A stretch of 64,000 nucleotides of DNA from an uncultured Lachnospiraceae bacterium. Lineage in GTDB: Bacteria; Bacillota; Clostridia; Lachnospirales; Lachnospiraceae. Location of the stretch: assembly GCA_910577825.1 (NCBI GenBank), contig CAJTOK010000006.1, forward strand, positions 25,422 through 89,421, given 5' to 3'. This document shows positions 46,659 through 55,052 of this stretch, piece by piece (the stretch's first letter is position 1; each line of letters opens with the position of its first letter). The translations under genes were made by a program, and so were the position numbers. The notes beneath the pieces were generated by a model. It was not told the DNA's origin and ran no database searches. It saw only the letters and a list, made by a program, of their open reading frames with translations.

Positions 46659-48077
46659 CTACTTACCCATACAAAAATCTTTAAATATTTTATTTACCAA
46701 ATCTTCTGAAGCAGTTTCCCCATTTATAAGCCCAAGTTTTTTATAAGCATCCATCAGGTCAATAGTAATAAAATCCTCCGGCAGCCCTGCCTTTATAGTA
46801 TTAACTGCCTGCATAATGCTTGCCAGTGCATCTTCTACCGCTTCTTTATGGCGCAGGTCTGTTAAATATACCTGGTCATTAAATGTAATATCCCCTTGTA
46901 AAAATGAATTTTTAATATATCTGCTTAATTTTTCAAGCCCGAGTTTTGTTTCATTTGAAAATCCAATACAATGCCAGTCCAGTTTTTCTTTTACTTCTTC
47001 TTCTGTTAGTTTCACTTCCAAATCAGATTTATTCATAAGAACAACACCTTTTTTATCTTTAAGCAGATTTATTATCTGCATGTCGGCCTCATCAAGAGGG
47101 ACACTGGAATCAACAACGTAAATTACAAAATCAGCATTTTCAAGATAATTAATTGCCTTGTCCACTCCTATATTTTCCACTAAATCATTAGTTTCATGTA
47201 TTCCAGCTGTATCTATAAGATTTAAAACAATATTATCAAGATATACTGTTTCTTCTATTATATCACGTGTAGTTCCTGCTATATTTGTAACAATCGCCCT
47301 TTCTTCATCTAAAAGCAGGTTCATAAGCGAAGACTTTCCTGCATTTGGTTTTCCAACAATAACTGTGTTAATTCCCTCTGACTTCATTCTTCCATCATTA
47401 AACCGGGATAGCAGCCCGTTTAATTTATTAATCTCCTCTTCCATGTCATTTAATATTTTATCCCTGTATTCATATAAATCATAATGTTCCGGGTCATCAA
47501 GTGCTGCTTCAATCTGTCCAAGGTTACTTAGTATTTCCTGCCTTATATCTTCAATATATCCTGATATGCTGCCTTCTAATTGTTTAACTGCACTGTCTAA
47601 TGCAAAACTGCTTTTAGAAGATATTATCTTCATAACAGCTTCGGCCTGGGACAAATCTATTCTTCCATTTAAAAATGCCCTTTTTGTAAATTCACCAGGC
47701 TCTGCAAGTTTTACACCATTTTCCAGAAGTAATTCCAAAATTTTTTTTACAACAAAAGGCCCTCCATGTGCATCAATCTCAACTACATCTTCTTTAGTAT
47801 AACTGTTTGGTGCTTTCATTAAAAGTATCATAACTTCATCTACAATATTATTACCATCTGTAATAAAACCATAATTTACTGTATGTGTTTCTTTATTATA
47901 AAAATAATCAAAATCCCATTCAATATCTTTTTTCATCTTCCCAGTTTTTTTATTTATAAACTTTGCAGTCCTGAAAATCCTCCCAGCTGCTTCTAAAGCC
48001 TTGCTTCCACTTATACGGATTATACCTATTCCCCCGCCCATTCCACTCGCAATTCCTGCAATAGTATTATCCTGCAT
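46659..48077 (-). CDS. mnmE: tRNA modification GTPase MnmE (TrmE)
   Basis: A 472-residue protein: N-terminal folate-binding domain (IAGIASGMGGGIGIIRISG), helical domain, and inserted Ras-like G domain with G1 GKPNAGKSSLMN near residue 237, G2 TNIAGTTRDI, G3 DTAG and G4 NKSD. It ends FCMGK, the C-x-G-K catalytic tail, with the Cys three residues before the final Lys. It forms the cmnm5U34 complex with MnmG. Confidence 0.97.
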   Translation of the reverse strand: MQDNTIAGIASGMGGGIGIIRISGSKALEAAGRIFRTAKFINKKTGKMKKDIEWDFDYFYNKETHTVNYGFITDGNNIVDEVMILLMKAPNSYTKEDVVEIDAHGGPFVVKKILELLLENGVKLAEPGEFTKRAFLNGRIDLSQAEAVMKIISSKSSFALDSAVKQLEGSISGYIEDIRQEILSNLGQIEAALDDPEHYDLYEYRDKILNDMEEEINKLNGLLSRFNDGRMKSEGINTVIVGKPNAGKSSLMNLLLDEERAIVTNIAGTTRDIIEETVYLDNIVLNLIDTAGIHETNDLVENIGVDKAINYLENADFVIYVVDSSVPLDEADMQIINLLKDKKGVVLMNKSDLEVKLTEEEVKEKLDWHCIGFSNETKLGLEKLSRYIKNSFLQGDITFNDQVYLTDLRHKEAVEDALASIMQAVNTIKAGLPEDFITIDLMDAYKKLGLINGETASEDLVNKIFKDFCMGK

Positions 48078-48178
48078 AATGTCCCTTGCCTTTCTGCCAT
48101 AATAATTAATTATACCTGAAAAAGAGGACTGCAGCCAGCCCCCTTTCCATTATTCACTGTTCCAATTACTTATATTTA

Positions 48179-48988
48179 TTATTCATTCTCTTCTATTATT
48201 TTTTTCTTATATGTTTCACCATTTAAATTATCTTCATTTTTATTATTATAACTTTTCTTATTATAATAGTCATTATTCCTTCTGCGGTAATTTCCTCTTC
48301 CATTACCATTATATTTATTATTATATGGATATTTGCCCCTGCGCTCATGTCCTGTATCAACACCAGGTTTTAAAGTAATCACAACTTTACGGTATGGTTC
48401 TTCACCTTCACTATGTGTTTCAACATATTTGTCTTTCTGTAATGCAGAATGTATGACCCTCCGTTCATATGGGTTCATAGGTTCAAGATATACAGGGCGG
48501 TGTATCCTTTTAACTTTATGTGCAAGATTCCTTGCCAGGTTTTCAAGTGTTTCCTTTCTTCTTTCACGGTAATTTTCTGTATCAAGCTTAACCTTGACAT
48601 AACTTTCTGTATTCTTATTGATAACAAGACTTAAAAGATATTGTAAAGAATCAAGTGTTGCTCCCCTCTTTCCAATAAGAATACCCATTTCCCCGCCACT
48701 AAGGTCTACATTCATCTGGTTTTCCAACTCATTATAGTCTAACTGGATATTAACTTTTAAATCCATCGCATCAAAAACTTTATTAAGAAAATCAACAGCA
48801 GTATCTTTAGCATCAAATTTAATTTTTACACGTATTTTTGCTGGTTTACTGAAAAGCCCGAGTATTCCTGGACTTTCTTTCTCTATAATTTCATATTCAA
48901 CTTTATCACTGGTGGTTTCAAGCTGCACCATGGCATTAGTCAGCGCTTCATCAACAGTTTTTGCTGTAAATTCCTTCCACTCAGACAT
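48179..48988 (-). CDS. jag: Jag (KhpB/EloR) RNA-binding protein
   Basis: A 269-residue protein. The N-terminal Jag domain (SEWKEFTAKTVDEALTNAMV, ESPGILGLFSKPAKIRV) precedes a KH domain (GGEMGILIGKRGATLDSLQ) and an R3H domain (NPYERRVIHSALQ). The C-terminal about 50 residues are rich in Asn, Tyr, Arg and Lys and probably disordered. It binds mRNAs and affects cell elongation in other Firmicutes. ATG 48988 follows GGAGG by 5 bases. It lies between yidC and mnmE, the conserved place. Confidence 0.94.
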   Translation of the reverse strand: MSEWKEFTAKTVDEALTNAMVQLETTSDKVEYEIIEKESPGILGLFSKPAKIRVKIKFDAKDTAVDFLNKVFDAMDLKVNIQLDYNELENQMNVDLSGGEMGILIGKRGATLDSLQYLLSLVINKNTESYVKVKLDTENYRERRKETLENLARNLAHKVKRIHRPVYLEPMNPYERRVIHSALQKDKYVETHSEGEEPYRKVVITLKPGVDTGHERRGKYPYNNKYNGNGRGNYRRRNNDYYNKKSYNNKNEDNLNGETYKKKIIEENE

Positions 48989-49035
48989 AATCTCCTCCAT
49001 TCTGTCCCAAAAATAAAACATCTTATCTTTTCCAA

Positions 49036-50289
49036 TTATTTTTTGTCATTTGAATCCCTTGCCATCATATTGGCATATGAAGCGATACTTCCTTCTTTGT
49101 ATTTCTTATTGCCCCCTGTTTTATAATTGCTTTTACTATTCTTTACAAGATTAACATTGCTGCTAATATTATTTTTCGCTGTTTTATTATCCGTTGTAAT
49201 CGTACTTGTCCTTTTTTTGGCAATTTCCTGCATCGCTTTGTTAGGGTCAACACCCATCTTCTCATAACGCTTCTTTGTTTTTTCAATATTCTTTTCAACT
49301 TCTGCATTCATATCCATGCGCTTAAAATAAATATTTATACCTAATGACTGGAAAATCCTGAATACATTACCTGCAACCCAGTATATGCCAACACCTATAG
49401 GGAACATAAAGCACATAAGGCCTGTCACAAAAGGCATTATGTTATTCATCATTTTCATTGATGCTGCTGTAGGATTATTTTGGTCCATTGCCTGTGTATT
49501 TCCTGCCATGCTTATTTTCATGCTAAGTATCTGTGTTATAACAGAAAGTACAGGTATTATAATACTTATGCTTTTAATTCCTGGAGTATCAGCAATATTT
49601 AACCCTAAAAATGAATTAATGTGTCTTGACTCTTCTGCCACAGATGTAATAACACTTTCCAAATCAGGACATTTCTTAATAAGTCCGCTCCATGCAGATG
49701 TATTAAACTGTCCAAGCACATCTACAAAATAACTTATATCCCTGCTCTCCTTTGCCGCCTGGACTGCATCAGAGATAACATAAGTTTTAGCAGCCACCAT
49801 ATTGGAAAGTTCTTCAACTGTAACCCCTGCAGCCTGTATTTTTTCTGCAAGGCCGCTGTAAATTTCATATACCTGTGGTACATATGCAGGTATATTATAA
49901 ATAACACGGTACAAGGCAAATAAAATTGGAAATGTTATCAGCATAGGCAGGCAGCCGCTTGCAGGGCTTACGCCATATTTCTGGTAAACGGCCTGTGTTT
50001 CTAATGACATCTTCTGTTGTGATGCCTGGTCTTTTTTATTCTTATATTTCTTTTGTATCTCCTGTAATTCAGGATTCATTATTGCAGACATTTTTGAAAA
50101 TTTCTGTTGTTTAATCTGCATTGGAAGCATTAACGCATTTACTATAAAAGTAAAAATTATAATACATATACCTGTATTTTCAATTCCAAAATTCGATAAC
50201 AGGGAATACAATGCCTGCAAAATATATCCAAGCACCCTTGCAACAGGCCCCAATATTGCACCCTTGTACGTTGTCAAAATCACGTTCAT
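49036..50289 (-). CDS. yidC: Membrane protein insertase YidC/OxaI
   Basis: A 417-residue polytopic insertase, longer than the roughly 260-residue Bacillus SpoIIIJ. The first hydrophobic helix is GPVARVLGYILQALYSLL; the OxaA core contains IKQQKFSKMSAIMNPELQEI and GCLPMLITFPILFALYRVI. Extra length lies in an extracellular insertion (residues about 150-245) and a basic, low-complexity C-tail that can contact ribosomes. No lipobox is seen. It lies 36 bases after yidD. Confidence 0.95.
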   Translation of the reverse strand: MNVILTTYKGAILGPVARVLGYILQALYSLLSNFGIENTGICIIIFTFIVNALMLPMQIKQQKFSKMSAIMNPELQEIQKKYKNKKDQASQQKMSLETQAVYQKYGVSPASGCLPMLITFPILFALYRVIYNIPAYVPQVYEIYSGLAEKIQAAGVTVEELSNMVAAKTYVISDAVQAAKESRDISYFVDVLGQFNTSAWSGLIKKCPDLESVITSVAEESRHINSFLGLNIADTPGIKSISIIIPVLSVITQILSMKISMAGNTQAMDQNNPTAASMKMMNNIMPFVTGLMCFMFPIGVGIYWVAGNVFRIFQSLGINIYFKRMDMNAEVEKNIEKTKKRYEKMGVDPNKAMQEIAKKRTSTITTDNKTAKNNISSNVNLVKNSKSNYKTGGNKKYKEGSIASYANMMARDSNDKK

Positions 50290-50325
50290 AGTCTAAAGTC
50301 CTCCTGCGCCATATAAAAGCAGTGG

Positions 50326-50538
50326 TTATGGTACTGGGTCATAACCGCCCTTTGCAAAAGGATGACATCTTAAAATACGCCTTACAGCTAAAAAACCCCC
50401 TTTGAAAAAACCATACTTTTCCAATGCCTCTATGGCATATTGTGAACAAGTAGGTGTATAAATACACGCTGGCTTTCCTTTTAAGGGAGATAAAAACTTC
50501 TGATATAAATTTATCATTAATATCATTATTCTTTTCAT
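50326..50538 (-). CDS. yidD: Membrane protein insertion efficiency factor YidD
   Basis: A 70-residue protein with the family signature CIYTPTCSQYAIEALEKYG and RRILRCHPFAKGGYDPVP. It helps YidC-dependent insertion. It lies between rnpA (8-base gap) and yidC, as in most bacteria. Confidence 0.96.
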   Translation of the reverse strand: MKRIMILMINLYQKFLSPLKGKPACIYTPTCSQYAIEALEKYGFFKGGFLAVRRILRCHPFAKGGYDPVP

Positions 50539-50546
50539 AAATTACC

Positions 50547-50879
50547 TTATTTCTTTAAAATCTTATGAAGCCTGCCAAGATGCAGGACTGCACTTTCAAT
50601 ATCTTTATACTTTTTACCTCTGGCTGTATTCCTGGCTACTATAACAATGTCATAACCTATGGCGAACTGTTCTTCATTCAATCTGATACTTTCTCTTATC
50701 AACCTGGCCACCCTATGCCTAATAACACTATTCCCAACTTTTTTACTGACAGTAATTCCAAATCTATTAACAGGCTTCTGGTTGTCCAATATATACATAA
50801 CCAGATATTTATTAGCATAGGATTTACCATGGTGATATACATTCAAAAACTCATAATTCTTTCTAATTGATATAAACAC
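50547..50879 (-). CDS. rnpA: Ribonuclease P protein component
   Basis: A 110-residue basic protein. RFGITVSKKVGNSVIRHRVA and RLIRESIR make up the RNR-type RNA-binding motif; DIVIVARNTA follows. It binds the RNase P RNA to mature tRNA 5' ends. It lies 62 bases after rpmH. Confidence 0.96.
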   Translation of the reverse strand: MFISIRKNYEFLNVYHHGKSYANKYLVMYILDNQKPVNRFGITVSKKVGNSVIRHRVARLIRESIRLNEEQFAIGYDIVIVARNTARGKKYKDIESAVLHLGRLHKILKK

Positions 50880-50941
50880 AATAATCCCTCAGCCGCTAAA
50901 GCGGGACTTTACTATAGAAGAAAAGGCCACATAAATGCGAC

Positions 50942-51076
50942 CTATGCGGATAACTTATGTCTTCCTTTTGCTCTCCTGTTAGATAAAACTTTTCTGCCAT
51001 TAGCTGTACGCATTCTCTTTCTGAATCCATGAACTCTCTTTCTGGATTTTTTCTTAGGCTGGAATGTCATCTTCAT
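50942..51076 (-). CDS. rpmH: Ribosomal protein bL34
   Basis: A 44-residue, highly basic protein: MKMTFQPKKKSRKRVHGF at the start, RRAKGRHKLSA at the end, the universal L34 pattern. The ATG at 51076 follows AAGGAGG. It is the first gene of the minus-strand operon leaving the origin. Confidence 0.97.
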   Translation of the reverse strand: MKMTFQPKKKSRKRVHGFRKRMRTANGRKVLSNRRAKGRHKLSA

Positions 51077-51126
51077 TATTAAAACACCTCCTTTTTATTA
51101 AATACGCAAAATCACGTGTATCTCAT

Positions 51127-51155
51127 ATTATATTAGTAAAATCCAATTTCGTCAA
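51127..51155 (-). promoter_or_regulatory. Promoter of the rpmH operon
   Basis: Minus strand TTGACG (51150-51155), 17-base spacer, TATAAT (51127-51132). Confidence 0.8.
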
Positions 51156-51249
51156 GTAAATTCTGTCTAAAAGGTTAAATATTTTACTTCTTTGTTATTA
51201 TAACAAAAGTGCACAGTTGTGTTGTTCATATTTCTGGAACCTGTAAAAG

Positions 51250-51692
51250 TTATCCACAATATTATCAACATGTTAATTATGTGGATATTAAAAACACTGG
51301 ATATGTTAATTATTTTAAATACATTATAATAGGAAGGAATTATTTTATAGCCTGGTTAATCCTCTATATCCACAAATAATGAAATCCACAATATACAGAA
51401 ATTCGCCGGGTTTAATAAACATAGCCCTCTACTTTTGTAGATAACTTTGTTATTTTTAATAAGTTATGAACAAATTGTGCACAAATTGTTGATAACTTTA
51501 CCCGTTTTCGGGTCTTTATCCACAATTATCCACAATTATCCACAAAGTTATCCACAATATCCACTATCCACGCAAAAACACTATATTTTATCCACTTTTC
51601 CACATTTATTATAGTTATCCACAATTTTTGTTGATTAATTGTTAATAACTGTCTATAAATTGTTCATACAGCGCATGGATTACCTATCCACA
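51250..51692. other. oriC upstream DnaA-box cluster
   Basis: Perfect TTATCCACA boxes lie at 51250, 51516, 51526, 51536, 51548 and 51615, with one-mismatch boxes at 51588 (TTATCCACT) and 51684 (CTATCCACA) and further weaker ones. Three consecutive boxes at 51516-51544 repeat every 10 bases, in helical phase. This is the upstream half of a bipartite origin in the rpmH-dnaA gap. No gene is seen in 51077-51858. Confidence 0.93.
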
Positions 51693-51746
51693 AAGCATAT
51701 AAAAAACAAAATTCATATATTAACAAGCTTTATTCTTCCATTTAGC

Positions 51747-51775
51747 TTGTATTTTCCCTTTATTTGATATAAAAT
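51747..51775 (+). promoter_or_regulatory. Possible dnaA promoter
   Basis: TTGTAT (51747-51752), 17-base spacer, TAAAAT (51770-51775), about 85 bases before the dnaA start and downstream of the DnaA boxes. Confidence 0.5.
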
Positions 51776-51858
51776 AGACTATATGATGTGATACTTTCGC
51801 CTATCGCAGAAACCAACTTACATTAAAGATATTCAGACTGGGAAACGAGGTAAAAACT

Positions 51859-53235
51859 TTGGAAAATGAACTGTATCAAAGGTGGGAAGAAATATTAGAA
51901 CATATGAAAGTTAATTTTGATATTACAGATGTTTCATACCGTACTTTCATCAAAATTTTAAGCATATACTCAATAGAAGACAACAGGATTACTATTTTAA
52001 TAGATGATATAAATATTGGCAACAGCAAATCTTTCATTGAAAAAAAATATAACAGGTTTTTGTCAGTTGCAATAGAAGAAATTACTGGTGTGCATTATGA
52101 ACTTTCTTATCTTTCACTGACTGCCCTGGATTCACAGAGCAAAGACCAGATACAGGAAAAAAATTTAAAAAAAGCACGTTTAAACCCTTCTATAAATCCT
52201 AATTATACCTTTGATACATTTATCGTAGGTGATAATAATGATTATGCACATGCTGCTTCCCTGAAAGTAGCTGAAGAACCAGGTGATACCTACAATCCTT
52301 TATTTATATATGGAGGCCCGGGACTTGGTAAAACACACCTTATGCATGCAATAGCTAATTACATCCTGGAAAATGATAAAAATAAAAAAGTAATATATGT
52401 TACAAGTGAAACTTTTACTAATGAAATAGTAGATGCAGTACGTGACAGCAAGAATGAGCACTCGACAGCCAGACAGGAATTCCGCAATAAATACAGGAAT
52501 GTTGATATACTTTTAATAGATGATATACAATTTATTATAGGAAAAGAATCAACGCAGCTTGAATTTTTCCATACATTTAACCACTTATATGAGTTACAAA
52601 AACAGATAATCATATCAAGTGATAAACATCCCTCAACTATGACAATGCTTGAAGAAAGGCTGCGTTCACGTTTTGAAATGGGACTTACAGTAGATATAAA
52701 ACCACCAACATATGAAACACGTATGGCAATTTTACGTAAAAAATTATCAGAGGAAAATATAATACTTGATGACAGTATATTAGATTATATTGCAAGTAAT
52801 ATTGTTTCTAATATAAGGGAACTCCAGGGTGCAATTAATAAAGTAATATCTTTTTCCAACCTGTGTGATAAAGAAATTACTATGGAACTTGCCAAAGAAG
52901 CACTTACAGATATGATAAGCCCTGGTACAAGAAGGGAAATAACTGTTGAATATATTGCTGAAACAGTTGCAGACCATTTTGGGATTACTGTTAAAGACCT
53001 GCTTTCGTCCAAGCGCCATTCCAATATTGTTTTCCCCCGCCATATCTGTATGTACCTTTGCAGGGACCTTACAAGTAATTCACTTGCTGATATAGGAAGC
53101 AGGCTTGGCAACAGACACCACTCCACTATATTACATAGTATTGAACTAATAGAAAAGAAACTGAAAAACGGGCAGGAAAACAAAGAACTAAAGAAAACAC
53201 TTGATGTCCTTAATAAGAAAATTAATCCACAATAG
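51859..53235 (+). CDS. dnaA: Chromosomal replication initiator DnaA
   Basis: A 458-residue AAA+ initiator. Domain I is residues 1 to about 85. The core begins LNPNYTFDTFIVGDNNDYAH variant sequence, with Walker A GGPGLGKTHLMHAIANY near residue 155 and Walker B LLIDDIQFI. Domain IV ends with SLADIGSRLGNRHHSTILHS, the DnaA-box-binding helix-turn-helix. The start is TTG at 51859 behind CGAGGT. The stop is immediately followed by the downstream DnaA boxes. It normally shares an operon with dnaN, but the IscB element now separates them. Confidence 0.98.
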   Translation: MENELYQRWEEILEHMKVNFDITDVSYRTFIKILSIYSIEDNRITILIDDINIGNSKSFIEKKYNRFLSVAIEEITGVHYELSYLSLTALDSQSKDQIQEKNLKKARLNPSINPNYTFDTFIVGDNNDYAHAASLKVAEEPGDTYNPLFIYGGPGLGKTHLMHAIANYILENDKNKKVIYVTSETFTNEIVDAVRDSKNEHSTARQEFRNKYRNVDILLIDDIQFIIGKESTQLEFFHTFNHLYELQKQIIISSDKHPSTMTMLEERLRSRFEMGLTVDIKPPTYETRMAILRKKLSEENIILDDSILDYIASNIVSNIRELQGAINKVISFSNLCDKEITMELAKEALTDMISPGTRREITVEYIAETVADHFGITVKDLLSSKRHSNIVFPRHICMYLCRDLTSNSLADIGSRLGNRHHSTILHSIELIEKKLKNGQENKELKKTLDVLNKKINPQ

Positions 53236-53420
53236 TGTGGATAAGTTATCCACATATAAACATTTTTTGTGGATAAGTGTAATCTGGCACTTTTTGGAAA
53301 ATATTTACATGTGGATAAGTACCGGCTTTTCAACAGTTTTCCGAAAGTTACCGGCAATGTTATCAACACTAGATTTTCAAGCAGTTACTAGGGCTGGAGG
53401 CACTTTTCCACTTTTCCACA
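53236..53420. other. oriC downstream DnaA boxes
   Basis: Directly after the dnaA stop lie TGTGGATAA (53236-53244), TTATCCACA (53246-53254, inverted to the first), TGTGGATAA (53268-53276) and TGTGGATAA (53310-53318). TTTTCCACT and TTTTCCACA (53404-53420) lie next to the unwinding region. With the upstream cluster this makes a bipartite origin. Confidence 0.9.
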
Positions 53421-53476
53421 ACCCCTACTACTGCTGCTGCTGTAGTTCTATATATTTTTTATTTTATTTGTTTTAG
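53421..53476 (+). other. Basal unwinding region: DnaA-trios and AT-rich unwinding element
   Basis: After the last DnaA box comes ACCCC, then CTACTACTGCTGCTGCTGTAG (53425-53445). On the complementary strand, read 3' to 5', this gives GAT GAT GAC GAC GAC GAC, triplets with the conserved middle A of DnaA-trios. A run of almost pure A/T (53448-53470) follows. Box, GC-rich gap, trios, AT tract is the order known for the Bacillus subtilis origin. Confidence 0.75.
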
Positions 53477-53484
53477 GAAAAACT

Positions 53485-53492
53485 GAAAGGAG
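53485..53492 (+). promoter_or_regulatory. Original dnaN ribosome-binding site, now displaced
   Basis: GAAAGGAG lies just before the left end of the IscB element. Removing the element would join it, at about 5 bases, to the dnaN ATG at 55053. In its present place the nearest ATG (53495) is 2 bases away and opens only MHSQLPIP before a stop. Confidence 0.65.
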
Positions 53493-53499
53493 TTATGCA

Positions 53500-53746
53500 C
53501 AGTCAACTACCCATCCCCTAAAAGGAATGGGCTTGTAAAAAAGTCCGTGGTTGATTAGACTAAGTTTTTTACAAACTACGTTATGCAGGAATATATAGTT
53601 ACCAGTGGATATCCAGCCTAGTCCGCTGCTCTAAGGCATATGTTTAAACAGTTCTGTATGGGCAAGGAACAGTGATGTATGTGCAAAACCCTGTAATAAC
53701 ATTGTCGAAGGCTGCAAAACTCTGGCATACAGGAGGTTTTAAAAAC
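53500..53746 (+). ncRNA. Predicted omega-RNA scaffold of IscB
   Basis: The roughly 245 bases between the left end and the iscB start do not encode a plausible protein but fold. TCAACTA (53503-53509) pairs with TGGTTGA (53548-53554, one G-U), enclosing the left-end hairpin. Further stems follow, and the region ends in the iscB ribosome site AGGAGG (53731-53736). IscB guide RNAs lie directly upstream of the gene, with the guide at their 5' end, outside the element. Here that is the origin-proximal dnaN leader. RNA ends are not known. Confidence 0.7.
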
Positions 53747-55024
53747 ATGGTGTATGTATTAAATATTCATGGACAGCCATTAATGCCTTGTAAAGAAGCA
53801 AAGGCAAGGAAATTATTAAGAGATAAGAAAGCCAGGATTATTCAGAAAGAACCTTTTACCATACAGTTATTATGGGAATGTGAAAACCAGACACAGCCTG
53901 TAACTTTGGGAACTGATGCTGGAAGTAAACACATTGGTTTATCAGCTGGAACAAAAGAAAAAGAACTTTATGCTGCAGAAATAGAATTAAGGACAGACTT
54001 AGTAGATTTATTATCATCCCGCAGGGAAAACCGAAGGACAAGAAGAAACCGTCTGCGTTACCGGAAAGCACGTTTTAAAAACCGGACACGTTCTAAAAAA
54101 GAAGGATGGCTGGCTCCTTCAATAAAGCATAAAATACAGACACATTTAAAAGTGGTGGAAGAAGTTTTAAAACTTTTACCAGTCACAAAAATCATTGTAG
54201 AAACAGCAGGCTTTGATATCCAGAAAATTAAAAATCCCCAGATACAGGGGGAAGAATACCAGCAGGGAGAGCAGTCTGGCTTTTGGAATACTAGGGAATA
54301 TGTCTTATTCCGTGATAACCATGTATGCCAGTGCTGCAAAGGAAAATCAAAAGATAAGATTTTAAACGTCCATCATATAGAAAGCCGTAAAACAGGAGGA
54401 AATGCACAAAATAACCTGGTTACTTTATGTGAAACTTGTCATAGTGGTTATCACAATGGAACAGTAATGCTGCCAAAAACTATACATAGGGGAATGTCAT
54501 TTAGAGATGCTGCTTTTATGGGAATTATGCGGTGGACATTTTACCAGGAGTTAAAGAAAAAGTATAAAAACGTAGAAATGACATATGGTTATATAACTAA
54601 AAATATAAGAATCAGCCACAATCTGCCTAAACATCATTATACAGATGCAAGGTGTATTGCAGGAAATCCAGATTCAATACCTTTAGGTTACTATTTTTAC
54701 CAAAAGAAAATCCGTTGCCATAACCGTCAGATTCACAAAGCAAACTTCTTGAAAGGTGGCAAAAAGAAAAAAAACCAGGCATCTTATATTGTAAAGGGAT
54801 TCCGCTTGTTTGATAAGGTAAAGTATGGGGAACAGGCAGGTTTTATTTTTGGAAGAAGGAGCAGTGGTTATTTTGATTTACGAAAACTAAACGGAGAAAT
54901 CATCCATAGAAGTGCCTCCTACAAGAAAATACAACTATTAAAAACAAGAAAATCATTTTTGACAGAAAGGAGAATGCAGGATACAGGAATTGCTACTATA
55001 TGCGCAATTCCTCCCACCGCCTAA
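53747..55024 (+). CDS. iscB: IscB, RNA-guided RuvC/HNH endonuclease
   Basis: A 425-residue protein. The N-terminal PLMP motif is at residues 11-14 (HGQPLMPCKEAKARKLL). RuvC-I is GTDAGSKHIGLS (Asp57). An Arg-rich bridge helix spans 92-115. RuvC-II is IIVETAGFD (Glu152). The HNH domain has zinc cysteines 194/197 and 228/231 and catalytic LNVHHIESR (His209-His210), Asn223 and His232. RuvC-III is KHHYTDARCIAG (His297, Asp300). All catalytic residues are present. AGGAGG lies 10 bases before the ATG at 53747; a frame extending to 53672 reads through omega-RNA. The stop codon lies inside the right-end hairpin. Confidence 0.95.
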   Translation: MVYVLNIHGQPLMPCKEAKARKLLRDKKARIIQKEPFTIQLLWECENQTQPVTLGTDAGSKHIGLSAGTKEKELYAAEIELRTDLVDLLSSRRENRRTRRNRLRYRKARFKNRTRSKKEGWLAPSIKHKIQTHLKVVEEVLKLLPVTKIIVETAGFDIQKIKNPQIQGEEYQQGEQSGFWNTREYVLFRDNHVCQCCKGKSKDKILNVHHIESRKTGGNAQNNLVTLCETCHSGYHNGTVMLPKTIHRGMSFRDAAFMGIMRWTFYQELKKKYKNVEMTYGYITKNIRISHNLPKHHYTDARCIAGNPDSIPLGYYFYQKKIRCHNRQIHKANFLKGGKKKKNQASYIVKGFRLFDKVKYGEQAGFIFGRRSSGYFDLRKLNGEIIHRSASYKKIQLLKTRKSFLTERRMQDTGIATICAIPPTA

Positions 55025-55034
55025 AGGCAGTGGG
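55013..55034 (+). repeat. Right-end subterminal hairpin of the IscB element
   Basis: CCCAC-C-GCC, TAAA loop, GGC-A-GTGGG. It contains the iscB stop codon (55022-55024) and ends 18 bases before the dnaN ATG. Confidence 0.8.
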
Positions 55035-55052
55035 TTTCCTTGCTGGTTTATT

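Larger units (their letters stand above)
53496..55050 (+). mobile_element. IS200/IS605-like IscB element, without transposase
   Basis: A unit of about 1.55 kb between the dnaN ribosome site and the dnaN start. The left-end hairpin CCCAT..ATGGG (53510-53531, loop TAAAA) and right-end hairpin CCCAC..GTGGG (55013-55034, loop TAAA) are similar imperfect palindromes, as in this superfamily, which uses subterminal hairpins and no target duplication. Only the omega-RNA region and iscB lie between them. No Y1 transposase (tnpA) is present, so movement would need one in trans. Exact ends are uncertain by several bases. Confidence 0.8.

Noticed and set aside
53672..53746. N-terminal extension of IscB starting at 53672
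   Set aside because: It has no ribosome site, translates the omega-RNA region, and the family N-terminus (MVYVLNIHGQPLMP) starts at 53747 behind AGGAGG.
53747..55024. Reading the HNH/RuvC gene as Cas9 or TnpB
   Set aside because: Length 425 with a PLMP domain and HNH insert matches IscB. Cas9 would be over 900 residues with REC lobes, and TnpB lacks HNH. No CRISPR array is seen anywhere in the window.
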